Assembly: GCF_014650075.1 (NCBI RefSeq)
Contig: NZ_BMUG01000010.1
Location: 1-64,000 of the forward strand
Length of the DNA: 64,000 nt
Direction of reading: 5' to 3'
From: Streptomyces microflavus
GTDB lineage: Bacteria; Actinomycetota; Actinomycetes; Streptomycetales; Streptomycetaceae
The notes under the pieces were generated by a model, which had not been told where the DNA came from, ran no database searches, and saw only the letters and a program-made list of their open reading frames with translations. The position numbers were made by a program, and so were the translations under genes. Position 1 is the first letter of the stretch. Every line of letters begins with the position of its first letter. Positions 42,236-51,082 of this stretch are shown one piece after another.

Positions 42236-43648
42236 TCAGCTGGTGAAGTAACCGGCGTCGAGCCCGATCCAGCCGGTGAGGCCGCGCGGGTCGTAGATGT
42301 GCAGCGAGCCGTCGGTGAGGACCTCCCAGCGGACGGTGAGGGAGCCGGTGACCCCGGCGCCGGTGGTCTGGCCGACCATGCCCTGGGTGCGGTTGGGGCG
42401 GATGTGCGGCGGGAGGGTAAGGATCTTCTCGCCGGTGGTCCACGGGGCCTTGTCGGTACGGGACAGCCGGAGGTGGAGGTCGATGCGGTTGCCGACCTGG
42501 CGGTACTGAGGCACGTAGTTGTTGGAGTTGGGGGTGTAGACGGCGGTGTCGTACTCCAGCGTGGTCCACGGGACGTGGTCGCCCGTGCCGTCGGTGGTGC
42601 TGGTGATGCCATAGAGGGCCATGCGGCGCGGTCCTGGTTCTTGAGTGGCGAAGCCGAAGACGAGTTGTGGCCCGTCGGGCGTCCGGCGGACGGTGATGGA
42701 TTCGGTCTCGCGGTGTGACAGGCCGAGAGCCGTGGTGTTGAAGCGTCGCTCGATCATCAGGCCGGTGGTGACGTCGTAGACGTTCCACCAGGAATTGCCG
42801 GGTGACGGGTTGGCCGGGCCGTAGGCGCTGCCCTCGTTCTGATGGACGAGATCCCCGTACAGGCACCAGGCCTGGGTGCGGTACAGGGCCGGGAAGCGGT
42901 GCAGCGGGGTGAAGTCGCGGCGCTTGAAGGCGGCAAGGTCGTAGACGCGATACTCAGCGGTGCCGCCCGATCCGTGGCGTACCCCGATCCGGCCGTGCTC
43001 CATGTCCAGGGACGGGGTGACGCCGGAGGAACCCGGGACGGGGTCGAACACCTCGATCTGCGGGCTCCCCGCGTCCACGATGGCGCTGGGGGTGAACGCG
43101 ATACGGCCGATGCGCTTGCCGTAGGCGAAGCCGCTGGTGACGGGGGTGGCGTCGGTCTCCAGCCAGAGGTGGGGCCGGCCGTCGGTGTGCTCGACGCCGA
43201 GTCCGCCGCCGTGGCCGACGCCCCTCAGGTACATGGCGGCACGGACGGTGCCGTCGGGAGCGACCTCGCTGATGCAGAGATCGCCCCGGCGGTCGCGCTC
43301 GGCACCGGGTACGGGGGCGCTCTCGTCGGCGAGTTGGCGGCCGTCACTGATGATCTGGGTGACGTAGGCCAGGCCGGTCACCGGGTCGAAGGCGACCTGC
43401 TGATGCACTCTGCTCTGGGTGAGCCGGAGCTCCCTGCCGAACAGATCGACGGGTTCGGCCCGCAGGTCGAACCTGCGCCGCGCGTGCATGCCGCTCGTGA
43501 GCCGCTGCCCGGAGACGGGGGCGGTTGGCGGATCGGTCGCCGGAGCGGCAGCGTGGGCGGCTCCCTGGGCGGTTCCGGCGGGGGCGATGACCGGGACGGC
43601 GGCTGCGGCGGCTGCTGCGGTCAGGACGGTGCGGCGCGTCAGCGACAT
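42236..43648 (-). CDS. Tat-exported P68 RBP/TagC-like beta-propeller protein
   Basis: A 470-residue exported protein. LTRRTVLTAAAAA is a twin-arginine signal. The mature part has the repeated blade pattern of the phage P68 receptor-binding/TagC beta-propeller family (QVAFDPVTGLAYVTQ, LYRTQAWCLYGDLVHQNEG, NVYDVTTGLMIERR). Actinobacterial relatives are often called phage baseplate or teichoic acid protein C. No phage structural gene is nearby, so it is probably a wall-polymer-binding protein. GAGGTG lies 9 nt before the ATG at 43648. Confidence 0.8.
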   Translation of the reverse strand: MSLTRRTVLTAAAAAAAVPVIAPAGTAQGAAHAAAPATDPPTAPVSGQRLTSGMHARRRFDLRAEPVDLFGRELRLTQSRVHQQVAFDPVTGLAYVTQIISDGRQLADESAPVPGAERDRRGDLCISEVAPDGTVRAAMYLRGVGHGGGLGVEHTDGRPHLWLETDATPVTSGFAYGKRIGRIAFTPSAIVDAGSPQIEVFDPVPGSSGVTPSLDMEHGRIGVRHGSGGTAEYRVYDLAAFKRRDFTPLHRFPALYRTQAWCLYGDLVHQNEGSAYGPANPSPGNSWWNVYDVTTGLMIERRFNTTALGLSHRETESITVRRTPDGPQLVFGFATQEPGPRRMALYGITSTTDGTGDHVPWTTLEYDTAVYTPNSNNYVPQYRQVGNRIDLHLRLSRTDKAPWTTGEKILTLPPHIRPNRTQGMVGQTTGAGVTGSLTVRWEVLTDGSLHIYDPRGLTGWIGLDAGYFTS

Positions 43649-43921
43649 GGCCGGAGCACCTCGTTGACCTGCTGCGACGCCGTCACGGAGGCGACTCCTG
43701 CCGCCACCGTCACTTCCGACGAGCCGTGGCACGGTATGCGGGCGGAACGAACGGGCATCGGCGTACAAGCCCCCTTCCAAGATCATCTGATGTGCGAAGT
43801 CGTAATTTTTGCATACCTAAGGGGAGGGCCCGGGGTGAGTTCCTGGCCTCCGACACACGCCCATGAGGCGGACGGGCGAAAATGAATACCGCACCGGCCG
43901 CGTAGGGCGGAGACTCGCCCC

Positions 43922-44542
43922 ATGGCTGACATGGAGGCGTTCCGCGAGGCGGTCACCGCATGGGCGGCCGGCGGGCCTGGCGACCTCGCCCGCGAGCTGG
44001 CCGAACAGCTCCCCGTACGGACCGCCGTCCTCCTCGAAGGCCCGAGCGACGCCGCCGCGGTCAACGCGCTGGCCGGGAGCCGCGGCCGGGACCTCGCCGC
44101 CGAGGGTGTCTGCGTACTCCCCATGGGCGGTGCGATGAGCGTCGCCCGCTTCGCCGGTCTCCTCGGGCCCTCCGGACTGGGCATCCGCCTCACGGGCCTC
44201 TGCGACGAGCGGGAGCGCGGCTTCTACGAGCGGGGGTGGGAGCGGGCCGGTGCGGGGGCGGAGCAGAAGTTCTTCGTCTGCGTGGCGGACCTGGAGGAGG
44301 AGCTCATCCGCACCCTGGGCGTGACACGGGTGGAGGCGCTGGTCGAGGCGGAGGGTGACCTGCGCGCGCTCCAGATCTTTCTGCGCCAGCCCGCGCAGCA
44401 AGGCCGGTCCCCGCAGCAGCAGTTGCGGCGCTTCCTCGGTACGAAGAAGGGGCGCAAGATCCATTACGGTCGCGCCCTCGTTCAAGCCCTCGGCCCCGAC
44501 CGGGCCCCCGCCCCGCTCGACGACCTGCTCGCCTGTCTCTGA
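43922..44542 (+). CDS. Orphan OLD-like TOPRIM protein
   Basis: A 206-residue protein. The TOPRIM motifs are visible: LLEGPSDAAAVNAL with Glu39 and LTGLCDERER with the Asp. OLD nucleases carry this domain at the C-terminus of an ABC ATPase, but here it stands alone. The C-terminal half is helical with a Gln-rich turn. GGCGGAGA lies upstream of the ATG. It could be a nuclease or a nucleotidyl-binding protein, perhaps acting with a distant ATPase such as the one at 5207-5914 (speculative). Confidence 0.75.
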   Translation: MADMEAFREAVTAWAAGGPGDLARELAEQLPVRTAVLLEGPSDAAAVNALAGSRGRDLAAEGVCVLPMGGAMSVARFAGLLGPSGLGIRLTGLCDERERGFYERGWERAGAGAEQKFFVCVADLEEELIRTLGVTRVEALVEAEGDLRALQIFLRQPAQQGRSPQQQLRRFLGTKKGRKIHYGRALVQALGPDRAPAPLDDLLACL

Positions 44543-44543
44543 A

Positions 44544-44576
44544 GCCGACTCCGAGCCGACTCCGAGCCGACTCCGA
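44544..44576. repeat. 11-bp tandem repeat just after the TOPRIM stop
   Basis: GCCGACTCCGA is repeated exactly three times (44544, 44555, 44566), beginning 1 nt after the TGA at 44540-44542. Confidence 0.85.
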
Positions 44577-44720
44577 AGCTGAGGCATCCAGGGCGCGGGG
44601 TCTGTCCGCGCGGCTCGGATTACGGCACTCTGGAGTCCGTTCAACTCGCGTAGATTCCAAGGCACTTCGCGCACCCCGCACCCCACTGCCCGGTTGTCGA
44701 CCCGGAGGATTCCCCCACCC

Positions 44721-45578
44721 ATGCGCCGCGCTCCCCGAATACGTACCCGCGCTCGTACGCGTACGAGTCTCCTCGCCCTGCTCGCCCTCCTCGGCGGACT
44801 GCTCGCCGTCACCGTCACCGCGCCCCCGGCCTCCGCCGCGCCCAACTTCAAGGCGCCCTACGCCTGCGGCCAGCAGTGGACCTACAGCCACCACTCCGCC
44901 GAGGTCAGACGGGCTCTCGACTTCGTCCGCACGGACGGCGGCGCCACCGCCGGCTCCCCGGTCCTCGCCTCCGCCCCCGGCACGGCCTACCGCCACTCCC
45001 AGCCCAGCGGCGCGGGCAACTACATCTCCATCGACCACGGCGGCGGCTGGCAGACCTACTACTTCCACCTCAACGCGTTCTCCGTCGCCAACGGGGCCCA
45101 GGTCGGCCAGGGCCAGCAGATCGGCACCACCGGATCGACCGGCAACAGCTCCGGCGCGCACATCCACTACGAGCAACTGCTCAATGGAGTCGGCCAGAAC
45201 ATCGTCATCAACGGCCAGTCGCTCAGCCCCTACCCGGGTTCCTACTACGCCAAGTACCTGACCAGCGACAACGGTTGTGGTGGCGGTCCCGGCAAGTACT
45301 GGGTCGACACCTTCGCCAACGCCACCGGCTACGCCGCCCCCGACACCGGCGACGCGCAGGGGATCCTCAACGCCGGTACGAACTACGTCTATTGCAAGGT
45401 GTGGGGCACTCGCGTCGGCACGGCGACCCAGTTCAACCACTGGTGGCTGCGCACCGACCTGGACAGCGTCTACGCGGGCAAGAACGGCCGCAACGCCTAC
45501 GTCTCCGCGTACTACCTCTCCCGCTGGGGCAACGACGAGGCCCGCGACAACAACGGCACGGTGATCCCGAACTGCTGA
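44721..45578 (+). CDS. M23-family peptidase (secreted)
   Basis: A 285-residue exported zinc peptidase that would cut peptidoglycan cross-bridges. A signal peptide (SLLALLALLGGLLAV...PASA) precedes the M23 domain: HSAEVRRALDF supplies His and Asp, GNYISIDHGGGWQTYYFHL is the core, and HIHYEQL gives the HxH ligand pair. The C-terminal domain of about 100 residues with Cys and Trp may bind the wall. CGGAGG precedes the ATG at 44721; an upstream TTG is rejected. Confidence 0.85.
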   Translation: MRRAPRIRTRARTRTSLLALLALLGGLLAVTVTAPPASAAPNFKAPYACGQQWTYSHHSAEVRRALDFVRTDGGATAGSPVLASAPGTAYRHSQPSGAGNYISIDHGGGWQTYYFHLNAFSVANGAQVGQGQQIGTTGSTGNSSGAHIHYEQLLNGVGQNIVINGQSLSPYPGSYYAKYLTSDNGCGGGPGKYWVDTFANATGYAAPDTGDAQGILNAGTNYVYCKVWGTRVGTATQFNHWWLRTDLDSVYAGKNGRNAYVSAYYLSRWGNDEARDNNGTVIPNC

Positions 45579-45595
45579 CCGCACCCCCCATGATC

Positions 45596-45637
45596 CCGTG
45601 CACGGGAGGGCCGCGGCGGCTTCCTTCCCGTGCACGG
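45596..45637. terminator. Bidirectional hairpin between convergent genes
   Basis: Arms CCGTGCACGGGAGG and CCTTCCCGTGCACGG (one bulged base) lie between the M23 gene and the convergent operon. Confidence 0.7.
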
Positions 45638-45667
45638 CCTGCGGCGCACGGGTGCGCCTTTGCGGGC

Positions 45668-46177
45668 TCAGAACCGCAGCGCGCCGATCAGCCGCCGTGC
45701 CGTACGAGCGTCGATGTCCCCCAACTCGACCGCATCCGGGGCGTCCTGCCGTACGGAGACGTCGACAGCCCCGCCGCCCGTGGCAGCCGAGAATGCCTGA
45801 GCCAGCAGGTCGCGCACGGCGTGCGCGTCCGGTGTGTCCGGCCCGGGCGAGGACGCGCCCAGCAGTCGTGCCAGTCGTACGGCGTCGGCGAGCCGGCAGG
45901 TCCCCAGCGTGATGCGGCCCTGCCGTACGCACAGCTCGGGGAGGTCGATCCGGTACGCCTCGCAGATCTCCCGCAGTGCGCGTGCGGCCTTGAGGGTGCG
46001 CTTGGTCCCGGTACGGATGAGCCGCGCCAACTGCCGTGCGTCGGCCGGTTGCAGGGGTCCGAGCTGTACGTGGTCCTCGTCGCCGGTCGCGCCCACGTTC
46101 AGCCCGGCCTCGCGGAGGGCGGTACGCACCTCGGCGGCGGCCCCCGACGAGGAAGTGGTCGTGGTCAAGGCGGTCAT
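45668..46177 (-). CDS. Unknown protein, last gene of the HATPase operon
   Basis: A 169-residue, mostly helical protein with charged segments (LKAARALREICEAYRIDLPEL, RLADAVRLARLLGAS) and a C-terminal ARTARRLIGALRF helix. It has no signal peptide or recognised domain. It is the third of three overlapping genes (4-bp overlap), so it probably acts with the HATPase and the 120-residue protein. Confidence 0.68.
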   Translation of the reverse strand: MTALTTTTSSSGAAAEVRTALREAGLNVGATGDEDHVQLGPLQPADARQLARLIRTGTKRTLKAARALREICEAYRIDLPELCVRQGRITLGTCRLADAVRLARLLGASSPGPDTPDAHAVRDLLAQAFSAATGGGAVDVSVRQDAPDAVELGDIDARTARRLIGALRF

Positions 46178-46536
46178 TCGTAGCTCCTGACGGGGTTCTC
46201 GATCGGTAAGTGGTGGTGCGGAGGCGGCAGGAGTACGGAGACGGGGTAGGCGGTCCAGTGCCAGCGGGCGGCGGAGGTGTCCAGCTCGTACGCGTACAGC
46301 TGCCCTCGGCGCAGGGTCTGCACGGCCACGTCCGCGCCCCGGTGGTCACCCAGCCAGGCCCACGCCCGGTGAAAGGCGTCACGGTCGAGGCGTGGCGTCA
46401 GCCACCGTACGGATTCACGGATCCAGGTCACGGCGGGCCCGGGCGCGGTGGTGAGGAGGTCTGCCGGGATCGGGTCGGGCGTGGTGCCGTCCACATCGGC
46501 GTGACACCAATAGGCGCGGGGGAGTGGGGCGTTCAT
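46174..46536 (-). CDS. Unknown protein, middle gene of the HATPase operon
   Basis: A 120-residue soluble protein rich in Trp and His (WLGDHRGADVAVQ, ARWHWTAYPVSV, PPPHHHLPIENP). The ATG at 46536 overlaps the HATPase stop by 4 bp and the next gene overlaps its own stop by 4 bp, so the three are coupled. No domain recognised. Confidence 0.68.
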   Translation of the reverse strand: MNAPLPRAYWCHADVDGTTPDPIPADLLTTAPGPAVTWIRESVRWLTPRLDRDAFHRAWAWLGDHRGADVAVQTLRRGQLYAYELDTSAARWHWTAYPVSVLLPPPHHHLPIENPVRSYE

Positions 46537-46949
46537 GCCAGTGCGGCCGGGCGTGAGGTGAGGATCTCGGCCCACACGTCCTTGCTGTCCCGCCGGATGA
46601 CCGTGCCGAAGTGCTCCGCGATCCCGGAGATCAGCGCCAGCCCGCGCCCGCCCTCGGCGTCCTCGTCGGGTTCGCGGGACGTGGGCGGATCGGTGTTGGT
46701 GTCCGTGACGGTCACCCGTACGCCGTCGGGTCGGCGGCGCAGGGCGATCGTGCAGTGCGGGGACCCGGTGTGCCGGTCCACGTTGGCCAGCAACTCATGG
46801 GCGCAGAGCGTGACGGAGTCGCTCAACTCCCGGAAGCCCCAGAGGTCGACGTGCGCGCTGACGATGCGCCGCATGATCGCCAGGGATTCGGGGTGGGCGA
46901 CCAGGTCCTGGCGGTAGTCGGGCGGGTCCGGTTCGGCGGTGACGGGCAT
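46533..46949 (-). CDS. HATPase-domain anti-sigma-like kinase (RsbW/AbaA-type)
   Basis: A 138-residue GHKL ATPase like the many Streptomyces anti-sigma-factor and abaA-type regulators. The N box CAHELLANVDRHTG, a G1-like VTVTDTNTDPP and the G2 box GRGLALI are visible. It may bind a sigma factor or partner regulator. It is divergent from the XRE gene across 194 bp, the arrangement of whiJ-like loci. Confidence 0.83.
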   Translation of the reverse strand: MPVTAEPDPPDYRQDLVAHPESLAIMRRIVSAHVDLWGFRELSDSVTLCAHELLANVDRHTGSPHCTIALRRRPDGVRVTVTDTNTDPPTSREPDEDAEGGRGLALISGIAEHFGTVIRRDSKDVWAEILTSRPAALA

Positions 46950-47049
46950 GGCTCCTCCAGAACGAAGTGAGTGATGCGTCGACTGAGCGGCAGCGTGTGC
47001 ACGTGTGGACGCTGACGGTCACGGGACGGATAGTGCCGCGCACAGCATC

Positions 47050-47061
47050 ACTTAGGCAAGT
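47050..47061. promoter_or_regulatory. Candidate operator between the HATPase and XRE genes
   Basis: ACTTAGGCAAGT is an inverted repeat (ACTT/AAGT, 4-bp spacer) in the divergent region; a longer CAAGTT...AACTTG pair lies closer to the XRE start. Autoregulation by the XRE protein is plausible. Confidence 0.4.
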
Positions 47062-47143
47062 ATTCCTTCGTGACTTCACTCGGGAGGGTGCAAGTTGCCG
47101 AAGTGTGTTGTTCGTAGGTGAACTTGGGCGCCATCATGACGCC

Positions 47144-47998
47144 ATGGCCCAGAGCGACATGCCCACGATGCGGAGCCGCCGACTCGGCGGCGAACTGCGA
47201 CAGCTCCGACTGAACGCCGGCCTCAAGGTCCAGGACGCGGCGGAGGCCCTGGAGTGCGGGCAGCCGAAGATCAGCCAGATCGAGAACGGGAAGCGAGGGA
47301 TTCGCCCACTCGACCTGACGACGCTGCTCAACCTGTACGGAGTTGAGGACGAGCGGCACCGAGCGAGCCTGAAGCGGCTGGCGAAGGAGATCCACAAGGT
47401 CGACTGGTGGACCGGGCAGGGGCCGTTCCTTCATGACTTCCTGAAGGACTACCTGACGCTGGAGGCGGATTCACAGGCGATCCGTGCCTTCGAACCGATG
47501 GTCATTCCTGGGCTGCTCCAAACCGAGGCGTACATGCGTCGCTTGTACGAGCAGGCGGTACCGGCCGACCAGGTGGAGGCGCTTGGCGATACCCGCATGA
47601 AGCGCAAGGTGTTGCTCGACAACAAGCTCGGCTTCCGGTTCCGAGCCGTGATCGACGCCCCCGCTCTGCACCGCATCGGCGGTGGAACGGACCTCGTTGC
47701 CGGGCAGTTGGCCCACCTGCTGGAAGCGGGCTCGTCGCCGAACGTCACCATCCAGGTGCTGCCGCTGAACTCCGCCCTGCCGATCGAGCAGTACGTGTCG
47801 TTCTCGATCCTCGGGCTACAGGCCGATCCGCCGGTGGAAGTGGTGTGGTTGGAGCACATCACCGGTGGTACGTTGCTGGAGCAGAGCCCCGATGTGCAGG
47901 CGTACAGCAAGGCATGGGACGAACTGACTGCCGCCGCGCTGTCGCCCACCGCATCCCGGCAGTACGTTCGCGACCTTATCGAGGAAAGCAGATCATGA
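47144..47998 (+). CDS. XRE-family regulator with DUF5753 (WhiJ-like)
   Basis: A 284-residue protein. An N-terminal XRE HTH (LGGELRQLRLNAGLKVQDAAEALECGQPKISQIENGKRG) precedes a DUF5753 domain (FEPMVIPGLLQTEAYMR, NVTIQVLPLNSALP). In streptomycetes these proteins, encoded next to DUF397 and HATPase genes, form dispersed regulatory modules affecting development and antibiotic synthesis. The downstream DUF397 gene overlaps its stop (ATGA). Confidence 0.9.
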   Translation: MAQSDMPTMRSRRLGGELRQLRLNAGLKVQDAAEALECGQPKISQIENGKRGIRPLDLTTLLNLYGVEDERHRASLKRLAKEIHKVDWWTGQGPFLHDFLKDYLTLEADSQAIRAFEPMVIPGLLQTEAYMRRLYEQAVPADQVEALGDTRMKRKVLLDNKLGFRFRAVIDAPALHRIGGGTDLVAGQLAHLLEAGSSPNVTIQVLPLNSALPIEQYVSFSILGLQADPPVEVVWLEHITGGTLLEQSPDVQAYSKAWDELTAAALSPTASRQYVRDLIEESRS

Positions 47999-48216
47999 TC
48001 GAGGGATCGGCTCGCGTTCCGAAGACCGAGCTTGAATGTGCGCGCTGGCACAAGAGCACATACAGCGGGTCGAACAACAACTGCGTCGAGCACGCCGCCC
48101 TCACCTCCGGCCGCCACGCAGTCCGCGACACCAAGGACCGCGCCCTCGGAGCGCACACCTTCGCCCCCACCCCGTGGCAGACCTTCGTCACCGCCGTACG
48201 GGACGGCTCGCTCTAG
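47995..48216 (+). CDS. DUF397 protein
   Basis: A 73-residue protein of the DUF397 family (WHKSTYSGSNNNCVEHA, VRDTKDRA, W.FVTAVRDG). Members are small partners of XRE-DUF5753 regulators and may bind them. The ATG lies in the stop of the XRE gene, so translation is coupled. No further motif. Confidence 0.9.
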   Translation: MIEGSARVPKTELECARWHKSTYSGSNNNCVEHAALTSGRHAVRDTKDRALGAHTFAPTPWQTFVTAVRDGSL

Positions 48217-48441
48217 CGGGTCGTCGCCCGTGAGTGCGTCGGCCGTGGGCTGCTGCCCCTGCCCCGCAAGCGTCGGCGCCCAGTGGTCCATGACCCGGCG
48301 CAGACGCCGCTGGGGAAGGGGCCGGCGGCTGCGCCATCCGGCGGCGCTCTCTCACACGTGGTGGTGAGCGTGCTCCCCGGCCGGACCAGCGCCGGCTGCG
48401 AGCGAGGGCGCGCCGTGCGGTCCGAGCCGAGACTCACGGCC

Positions 48442-50655
48442 ATGAGACATCCTTCCCCTCGGCGCCATGGGCGTCCTCGTGGGCGTATCGGCTCCGCCGG
48501 ACTCGCCTGCGTGACGGCCTTCGCGGCCGTGCCCCTCCTCGTGCTCGGTCCGGGCGCCGTTCCGGCGTCGGCCGCGCCCTTGCCCGGCGGGCTCGGGCCC
48601 TGTGTTCCCGGAGATTGCCCCGACCCGTTCCCGGGCATCAACAACGGCCCCATCGCGGGCCGGGACAACGCGATCAACCTGTTCGTGGGGGATGACTTCC
48701 TCGTCCGCGGTTCTGCGGCGGAGGCCGAGGGGCGCGTCGTCGTCCTGGACGACTTCGACATGAACAAGGACGCCCAGGCGGGCCAGGCCTACAACGTCGG
48801 AGAGGTGGGCGTCGGATCGCGTGTTCCGCCGCCCGTCGGAGCGGACTGGCTGACCACCGGTGGCGATATCACCGTGGCGACGGGCCAGCGGGTGCTGGCC
48901 GAGGCCGGTGTCGTACGGTACGCCGGCACGCTGACCGGCACGGTCGAGGCCACCCTCATCCAGGACGACGCGGCCGTCGCCCCCTATGCCGCCCTCAGGG
49001 ACGAGCTCACCACTGCGAGCCGCTGCTACGCGCGCGTTGACGGCGCACCGAGGACGCCCACGGGGACGGCCGTCAACCAGGGCACCCAGACGCTGTTCAC
49101 CGGTGACGGGACCTCCGCGCTCCAGGTCTTCAACGTCGACTTCGACCTGACGGGGCCCTCGGGTGCCCAGCAGGGCATCGTCTTCGCCGGCATCCCCGAC
49201 GGCGCGACGATTCTCGTCAACATCGTGGGCGCGAACCGGACGCTCAACACCTACAGCGGCGGGATCGACGACGCCACCGACCCGCTCAACGCCTACCGTG
49301 AGCGTCTCCTGTGGAACATCCCCGACGCCACCACGGTGAACCTCAACGGAACCGGCCAGTTCCAGGGCAGCTTCCTCGTCGGTGAGCAGAGCTCGTCCAC
49401 CACGGTCACCCTGCCGGGCGTCAACGGACGCTTCTTCACCACCGGGTCGCTCACCCACACCAGCGCCGCCACGGGTGGCGGCGGTCAGGAGTTCCACGCC
49501 TACCCCTTCAACGGCGACCTGCCCGACTGCACCACCCCGCCGCCCGTCACCGGTGCGGTGGAGGTGTTGAAGACGGATTCCGGGACGGGTGCGGCGCTGC
49601 CGGGTGCGTCGTTCCAGTTGTGGGAGGAGACCAATGGGACTCCGGGTCTGCAGACCGGTGGTGGCGACCCTGACACGTCGGTCGGTGCTTCGTGCACGAC
49701 TGATGCGGAGGGTGCGTGTTCCCGGACGGTGGAGACGGGGACGTACTACTGGCAGGAGACGGCGGCTCCGGACGGGTACGACCTGCCTGACCCTGCTGTT
49801 TTCGGGCCGCTCGTGCTGACTGACGAGAACGCGAGCGCCGGTGTCTCGGTCACCGCCGCCAACACCCGTACACCGATCGACCCGACGACCGGTGTGGTGA
49901 AGGTGTTGAAGACGGATTCCGAGACGGGTGCGGCGCTGCCGGGTGCGTCGTTCCAGTTGTGGGAGGAGACCAATGGGACTGCCGGTCTGCAGACCGGTGG
50001 TGGCGACCCTGACACGTCGGTCGGTGCTTCGTGCACGACTGATGCGGAGGGTGCGTGTTCCCGGACGGTGGAGACGGGGACGTACTACTGGCAGGAGACG
50101 GCGGCTCCGGACGGGTACGACCTGCCCGACCCTGCTGTTTTCGGGCCGCTCGTGCTGACCGAGGAGAACGCGAGCGCCGGTGTCTCGGTCACCGCCGCCA
50201 ACACCCGTACACCGGTTCCGCCGGACACCGGCACCGTCAAGCTGCTCAAGACCGATGCCGACAGCGGTCGACCGCTGCCCGGCGCGACGTTCGAGCTGTG
50301 GGAAGAGACCAACGGGCGTGAAGGCCTCCAGACAGGCGGCAGCGACCCCGATACCCGTGTCGGGACCTCCTGCACCACGAACGGCGCGGGCCGGTGCTCC
50401 TTCGGTGACCTGGACCACGGCACGTACTACCTGCGAGAGACCGGCGTACCGGATGGCTACGTCCTGCCCGGCGACCCGGTCTCGGGACCGTACGTCGTCA
50501 GCGGCGACCAGGAGGTCGTGATCGCGCGACTCGCCAACAGCCGCGACGACAAGCCGTGTGAGGACACGGACTACGGCTACGGCTACGGCCACGGAGGCGG
50601 AGACGACGCGTACGGTTCGTGTCCCGGCCGTAAGGGGCACGCCGGGGCCGCCTGA
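48442..50655 (+). CDS. Secreted choice-of-anchor A / SpaA-repeat adhesin
   Basis: A 737-residue exported protein. After a signal peptide (ending PASAAP) comes a choice-of-anchor A beta-helix-like domain of about 300 residues (INLFVGDDFLV, VNLNGTGQFQGSFLVG). Three SpaA/prealbumin-like beta-sandwich repeats follow, two almost identical and one diverged, with Cys in SCTTDAEGACS pairs. The Gly/Tyr-rich C-terminus lacks an LPXTG sorting signal, so anchoring is unclear. No convincing ribosome site is obvious. It probably binds the cell surface or a substrate. Confidence 0.8.
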   Translation: MRHPSPRRHGRPRGRIGSAGLACVTAFAAVPLLVLGPGAVPASAAPLPGGLGPCVPGDCPDPFPGINNGPIAGRDNAINLFVGDDFLVRGSAAEAEGRVVVLDDFDMNKDAQAGQAYNVGEVGVGSRVPPPVGADWLTTGGDITVATGQRVLAEAGVVRYAGTLTGTVEATLIQDDAAVAPYAALRDELTTASRCYARVDGAPRTPTGTAVNQGTQTLFTGDGTSALQVFNVDFDLTGPSGAQQGIVFAGIPDGATILVNIVGANRTLNTYSGGIDDATDPLNAYRERLLWNIPDATTVNLNGTGQFQGSFLVGEQSSSTTVTLPGVNGRFFTTGSLTHTSAATGGGGQEFHAYPFNGDLPDCTTPPPVTGAVEVLKTDSGTGAALPGASFQLWEETNGTPGLQTGGGDPDTSVGASCTTDAEGACSRTVETGTYYWQETAAPDGYDLPDPAVFGPLVLTDENASAGVSVTAANTRTPIDPTTGVVKVLKTDSETGAALPGASFQLWEETNGTAGLQTGGGDPDTSVGASCTTDAEGACSRTVETGTYYWQETAAPDGYDLPDPAVFGPLVLTEENASAGVSVTAANTRTPVPPDTGTVKLLKTDADSGRPLPGATFELWEETNGREGLQTGGSDPDTRVGTSCTTNGAGRCSFGDLDHGTYYLRETGVPDGYVLPGDPVSGPYVVSGDQEVVIARLANSRDDKPCEDTDYGYGYGHGGGDDAYGSCPGRKGHAGAA
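49552..50229. repeat. Near-identical 339-bp tandem duplication in the adhesin gene
   Basis: Copy 1 is 49552-49890 and copy 2 is 49891-50229; only a handful of bases differ. Each encodes 113 residues. The codons in both (for example GTGTTGAAG and TTGTGGGAG) are less GC-biased at third positions than those of the third repeat. Confidence 0.85.
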
Positions 50656-50718
50656 CCGCCGTCGGTCCCGCAGTTCCGGCTTGAGTCCGGCGCGCCCGGA
50701 CATGTGCACGTACCCGCG

Positions 50719-50748
50719 ACCGGTGTCACCCCTCCAGGTGGCACCGGT
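50719..50748 (+). terminator. Terminator after the adhesin gene
   Basis: A 12-bp stem (ACCGGTGTCACC/GGTGGCACCGGT, one wobble pair) with a 6-base loop lies 64 bp past the stop. Confidence 0.65.
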
Positions 50749-50831
50749 CTCGGCGCGAGCCGGGAGAACCCCCATGCCGCAAGGGCACCGGCTACGGGCA
50801 TAACCGATCAGGCACCCGCCTTGTACCCGTC

Positions 50832-51036
50832 ATGACCACCGTGACCGCCCATGAGGCAGCGAAGGCCCTGTTCGAGCAGCTTGCGTGACGTGCGGGATCT
50901 TGCCGCAGCCGGCACGCTCGCCGGAGACGAGGCGTATTCAGGGGGCCGAGCTGAGTACGAGGCGGCGCTCGGAGGGCTCCGGGATGCCATGCGCTCCGAT
51001 CTGGGAGCCGATCGGGAGCTGATCGTGGTCAGGTAA
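50832..51036 (+). pseudogene. Small helical protein, apparently frameshifted
   Basis: ATG at 50832 encodes TTVTAHEAAKALFEQL and stops at 50886. The adjacent frame continues without a break as RDVRDLAAAGTLAGDEAYSG to 51036. Removing one T of the CTTG at 50880-50883 would join them into a 67-residue helical protein. Either a one-base insertion or a GTG start at 50890 (48 residues) explains the data. A terminator follows. Confidence 0.5.
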
Positions 51037-51082
51037 GGGCAGCGCCCGCATCGACCCGCGCCGCCGACGTGATGCGCCTCGG

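Noticed and set aside
42236..43648. Prophage tail gene
   Set aside because: The product resembles a phage receptor-binding propeller but carries a Tat signal and has no phage neighbours.
37517..48216. Integrated mobile element
   Set aside because: The genes look accessory, but no integrase, transposase, tRNA target or terminal repeats were found.
49552..50229. Insertion sequence
   Set aside because: The duplicated unit is in-frame coding sequence of a surface protein, with no transposase or terminal inverted repeats.
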